Below are positions 5,566 to 7,167 of a stretch of 7,167 nucleotides of DNA, piece after piece. The DNA comes from an uncultured Ignavibacteria bacterium. Lineage in GTDB: Bacteria > Bacteroidota > Ignavibacteria > SZUA-365. The notes below the pieces were generated by a model that worked only from the letters and a program-made list of their open reading frames with translations, did not search any database and was not told where the DNA came from. The stretch lies in contig CAJXSA010000200.1 in assembly GCA_913060595.1 (NCBI GenBank), forward strand, positions 1-7,167. Reading direction: 5' to 3'. Made by a program: the position numbers and the translations under genes. Position 1 is the first letter of the stretch. Each line of letters opens with the position of its first letter.

Positions 5566-7034
5566 ACGACATCCCCCTTTTCCGCTGCTTCATGCAGGGG
5601 GAAATCCAGCCACAGTGTCGTGCCCTCTTCCGGGGCGCTCTCGATGCGCAGCGTCCCGCCAAGCATATGCGCCCGCTCACGCATGCCGCGCAGGCCGAGT
5701 CCTCCGCCGGATGCGCTCTGCACATCGGCCGCCGGATCGAATCCCTTTCCGTCGTCATGAACAACCAGGCGCAGACGGTCACCATCCTTCTGCAGCTGCA
5801 GCTCGGCTTTGGATGCTTCCGCATGCTTGAGAATGTTGTTGACCGCCTCCTGCGCGATGCGGTAGAGGCCGATTTCTCCGTCGGAAGACAGCAGACCGTC
5901 CACCGCGTCGACATGCGCCTCGATATGGAGATCCGTGCTCTCCTCCACCCCCTGGAGCATGGATGTCAGTGTGGCCGTGAGGCCGACACGCTCGAGCTGC
6001 GTGGGACGCAGGTCGCGGGACATGCGCCGCACCTCTTCGATGCTGTCGCTGACCGTGTCCAGGATTTCCTTCATGTGCGTCCCGGACTCGTCATCGTTTC
6101 GCATCGCCATGGTCGCGCGGAATTTCGTGATGATCAGGTCCTGCGAAATGCCGTCGTGCAGCGCACCCGCGATGCGATTCCTCTCCTCTTCCTGTGCGAC
6201 GATGAGACGGGCGGCGAATTCCCGCTGCGCCTCCTTCTGCCTGCGTTCCGCGGCCGCCGCTTCGGCGAACACCTGCGCCTCGAGCACGCGGGCGCGATCT
6301 GTCGCCGCCTGCTCGCGCAGTGTAGCCGCGGTCCGCCGGGTGCGGAAACTCCAGTACCCGCTGCCCATGAAAAGCAGCACAGCCAGCAGTCCGGCACCCG
6401 CGATGCCACGCCAGGTACGTTCACGCTGCAGTCCCGCCTCCTGCACGGCGAGGGCTTCCTTCTGCTGTTCCCGTTCCTCGACCTGCCGTGCGAGCTCCGC
6501 CTCCCTGTTCGCGAGATTGGACCGCGCGCCTGCGAGTTCCAGCGCCCGGATTTCCCGCTCCTGACGCAGTCGGCGAATGTCGCGCTCCCGTTCCCGCTTT
6601 TCCTGCCGCTGACGTTCGAGCGCGGCCTCGCGCGCCGCGAGTTCCAGCTCCCTCCGCTGCTTCTCCCGTTCCATCAGCGCCAGCTCTTCGTTCTTCCGGT
6701 CGCTGTCGTACTTCTCGGTCAGCCGCCGCACCTGCGCACGGTTTTCCGCGGTGAGCAGGGAGTCGTGTTCTTCCGACGCGGCGACCAGGCGACGGTATTC
6801 CCGGGCCAGGGCGCTGTCCCGCTCCGCGCTGCCGGACTGCGCGCTGCAGAAAAACGGCAGCAGCATGGCAGCAGCAAGGAGGAGCAGTCCCCCCCGTATC
6901 GCACCCCCTCCGGTGATGCCGCCCGCATCGGACGACATCACCGGGGGTGCAGCCCCTCTCCATGGAGCAAAATCTGGCATGACGGCTGTAAGGCTGGTTG
7001 AGATGCGTGTCGACGAGTTGCGCAAGGGCTTCAT
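5562..7034 (-). CDS. Membrane histidine kinase (HisKA_3) with coiled-coil periplasmic region and no TPRs
   Basis: The open frame has 490 codons. A hydrophobic signal or anchor segment (about 49-62, ending FFCSAQ) is followed by only some 40 residues before a very charged coiled coil (about 105-205), one membrane helix (about 208-228), a second coil, and HisKA_3. H293 lies in GALHDGISQD, with D294/Q298 forming the DxxxQ phosphatase motif. HATPase_c has VNNILKHA (N399/N400), DDGKGFD (427-433) and GGGLGLRGM (443-451). The catalytic half closely resembles the downstream kinase (shared RDLRP, QLERVGLT, VDGL, LRIESA blocks), so the two are paralogues. The periplasmic part keeps the post-TPR coil (LTEKYDSDRKNEE) but no TPRs. 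The start is uncertain: ATG 7034 is the longest choice but has no Shine-Dalgarno sequence and leaves a 48-residue n-region. ATG 6978-6980 (Met19) and ATG 6936-6938 (Met33) are alternatives, and Met33 gives a more normal signal peptide. It is first in the operon; its stop overlaps the next ATG. Confidence 0.94.
   Translation of the reverse strand: MKPLRNSSTRISTSLTAVMPDFAPWRGAAPPVMSSDAGGITGGGAIRGGLLLLAAAMLLPFFCSAQSGSAERDSALAREYRRLVAASEEHDSLLTAENRAQVRRLTEKYDSDRKNEELALMEREKQRRELELAAREAALERQRQEKRERERDIRRLRQEREIRALELAGARSNLANREAELARQVEEREQQKEALAVQEAGLQRERTWRGIAGAGLLAVLLFMGSGYWSFRTRRTAATLREQAATDRARVLEAQVFAEAAAAERRQKEAQREFAARLIVAQEEERNRIAGALHDGISQDLIITKFRATMAMRNDDESGTHMKEILDTVSDSIEEVRRMSRDLRPTQLERVGLTATLTSMLQGVEESTDLHIEAHVDAVDGLLSSDGEIGLYRIAQEAVNNILKHAEASKAELQLQKDGDRLRLVVHDDGKGFDPAADVQSASGGGLGLRGMRERAHMLGGTLRIESAPEEGTTLWLDFPLHEAAEKGDVV
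6901..6950 (-). promoter_or_regulatory. Strong inverted repeat across a candidate start codon of the first kinase
   Basis: GCACCCCCTCCGGTGATG (6901-6918) and CATCACCGGGGGTGC (6936-6950) pair over 15 bp with one 3-nt bulge and a 17-nt loop. In the minus-strand transcript the 5' arm ends in the Met33 ATG. The purine stretch GAGAGGGG (6953-6960) just upstream could pair through GGGG with the CCCC of this arm (6944-6947), so two mutually exclusive structures are possible. This could be translational control of the operon's first gene, or only coding sequence if translation starts at 7034. The pairing is seen directly; the function is inference. Confidence 0.4.
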
Positions 7035-7105
7035 GCACCGACCGGACTGCCTGAACCGGGGCGCGTCCGCACTCGGACATCTCTCAGAAAATCAGATATG
7101 GAGAT

Positions 7106-7134
7106 AAAGTACTCGGGAGGGTGACGCGGCTCAA
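7106..7134 (-). promoter_or_regulatory. Weak sigma70-like promoter candidate for the kinase operon
   Basis: Reading the minus strand, TTGAGC (7134-7129) and TACTTT (7111-7106) are separated by exactly 17 nt. The match to TTGACA/TATAAT is modest (4/6 and 3/6). It lies about 70 bp upstream of the longest possible start, in the otherwise featureless 133-nt leader, and its -35 overlaps the end of the 19-bp dyad by 2 bp. Bacteroidota promoters often differ from this consensus, so this is tentative. Confidence 0.2.
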
Positions 7135-7151
7135 TCACGGAATCCGTGATT
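7133..7151. promoter_or_regulatory. Perfect 19-bp dyad, operator-like
   Basis: AATCACGGAATCCGTGATT is a perfect palindrome with 9-bp arms around one central base. It lies about 100 bp upstream of the kinase operon and touches the weak -35 candidate. Such a tight dyad is typical of a binding site for a homodimeric regulator. It could also fold as a hairpin ending a gene beyond the right edge, but no T-run follows it on either strand. Confidence 0.4.
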
Positions 7152-7167
7152 CCCGGCTGTGAAATCC

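Noticed and set aside
5556..7001. 481-codon open frame on the plus strand opposite the first kinase
   Set aside because: It mirrors the kinase gene in GC-rich DNA. The translation is Arg/His/Pro/Leu-rich with no domain pattern, whereas the minus frame has complete kinase motifs.
6421..7080. 219-codon minus-strand frame overlapping the first kinase, beginning in the leader (ATG at 7080)
   Set aside because: The translation is Arg/Gly/Ala-rich low complexity and out of frame with the kinase. No domain was seen.

Overview
The window looks like part of a GC-rich chromosome from the Bacteroidota/Chlorobiota (FCB) lineage. Evidence: two secreted proteins of type IX secretion system (T9SS) style, one with a C-terminal sorting domain containing NYPNPF; an N-terminal 'ENRGQ' domain as in SBBP-repeat proteins of that lineage; and membrane histidine kinases with periplasmic TPRs. 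Codon use and base composition look uniform. I see no RNA genes, CRISPR arrays, transposases or integration sites. A finer assignment (for example Ignavibacteria or Kapaibacteria-like) would be a guess.

All six genes are on the minus strand, so transcription runs from high to low coordinates. (1) 7167-7035: leader with a perfect 19-bp dyad and a weak sigma70-like promoter candidate. (2) 7034-2543: a compact three-gene signalling operon: a HisKA_3 kinase without a recognisable sensor domain, a second HisKA_3 kinase with about eight periplasmic TPRs, and a NarL/FixJ response regulator with a LuxR-type HTH. Both junctions are 4-nt ATGA overlaps, so translation is probably coupled. (3) 2542-2423: a 120-nt spacer with two stem-loops. 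(4) 2422-926: a secreted six-Asp-box (BNR) protein with a T9SS sorting domain. (5) 925-870: a short spacer with a 7-bp hairpin. (6) 869-516: a receiver-only response regulator. (7) 515-430: an 86-nt spacer. (8) 429-1: the N-terminal part of a secreted ENRGQ/SBBP-type protein that runs off the left edge.

Working model (inference): the two related kinases, possibly as a heterodimer or co-sensor pair, phosphorylate the NarL-type regulator, and the stand-alone receiver acts as a second phosphoryl acceptor or a protein-interaction output. The neighbouring secreted-protein genes are candidate targets. Their two upstream regions share a 10-mer (TGCCGATTTC, minus strand) that could be a common regulatory element. 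The most distinctive structural signal is a strong 15-bp inverted repeat across a candidate start codon of the first kinase.
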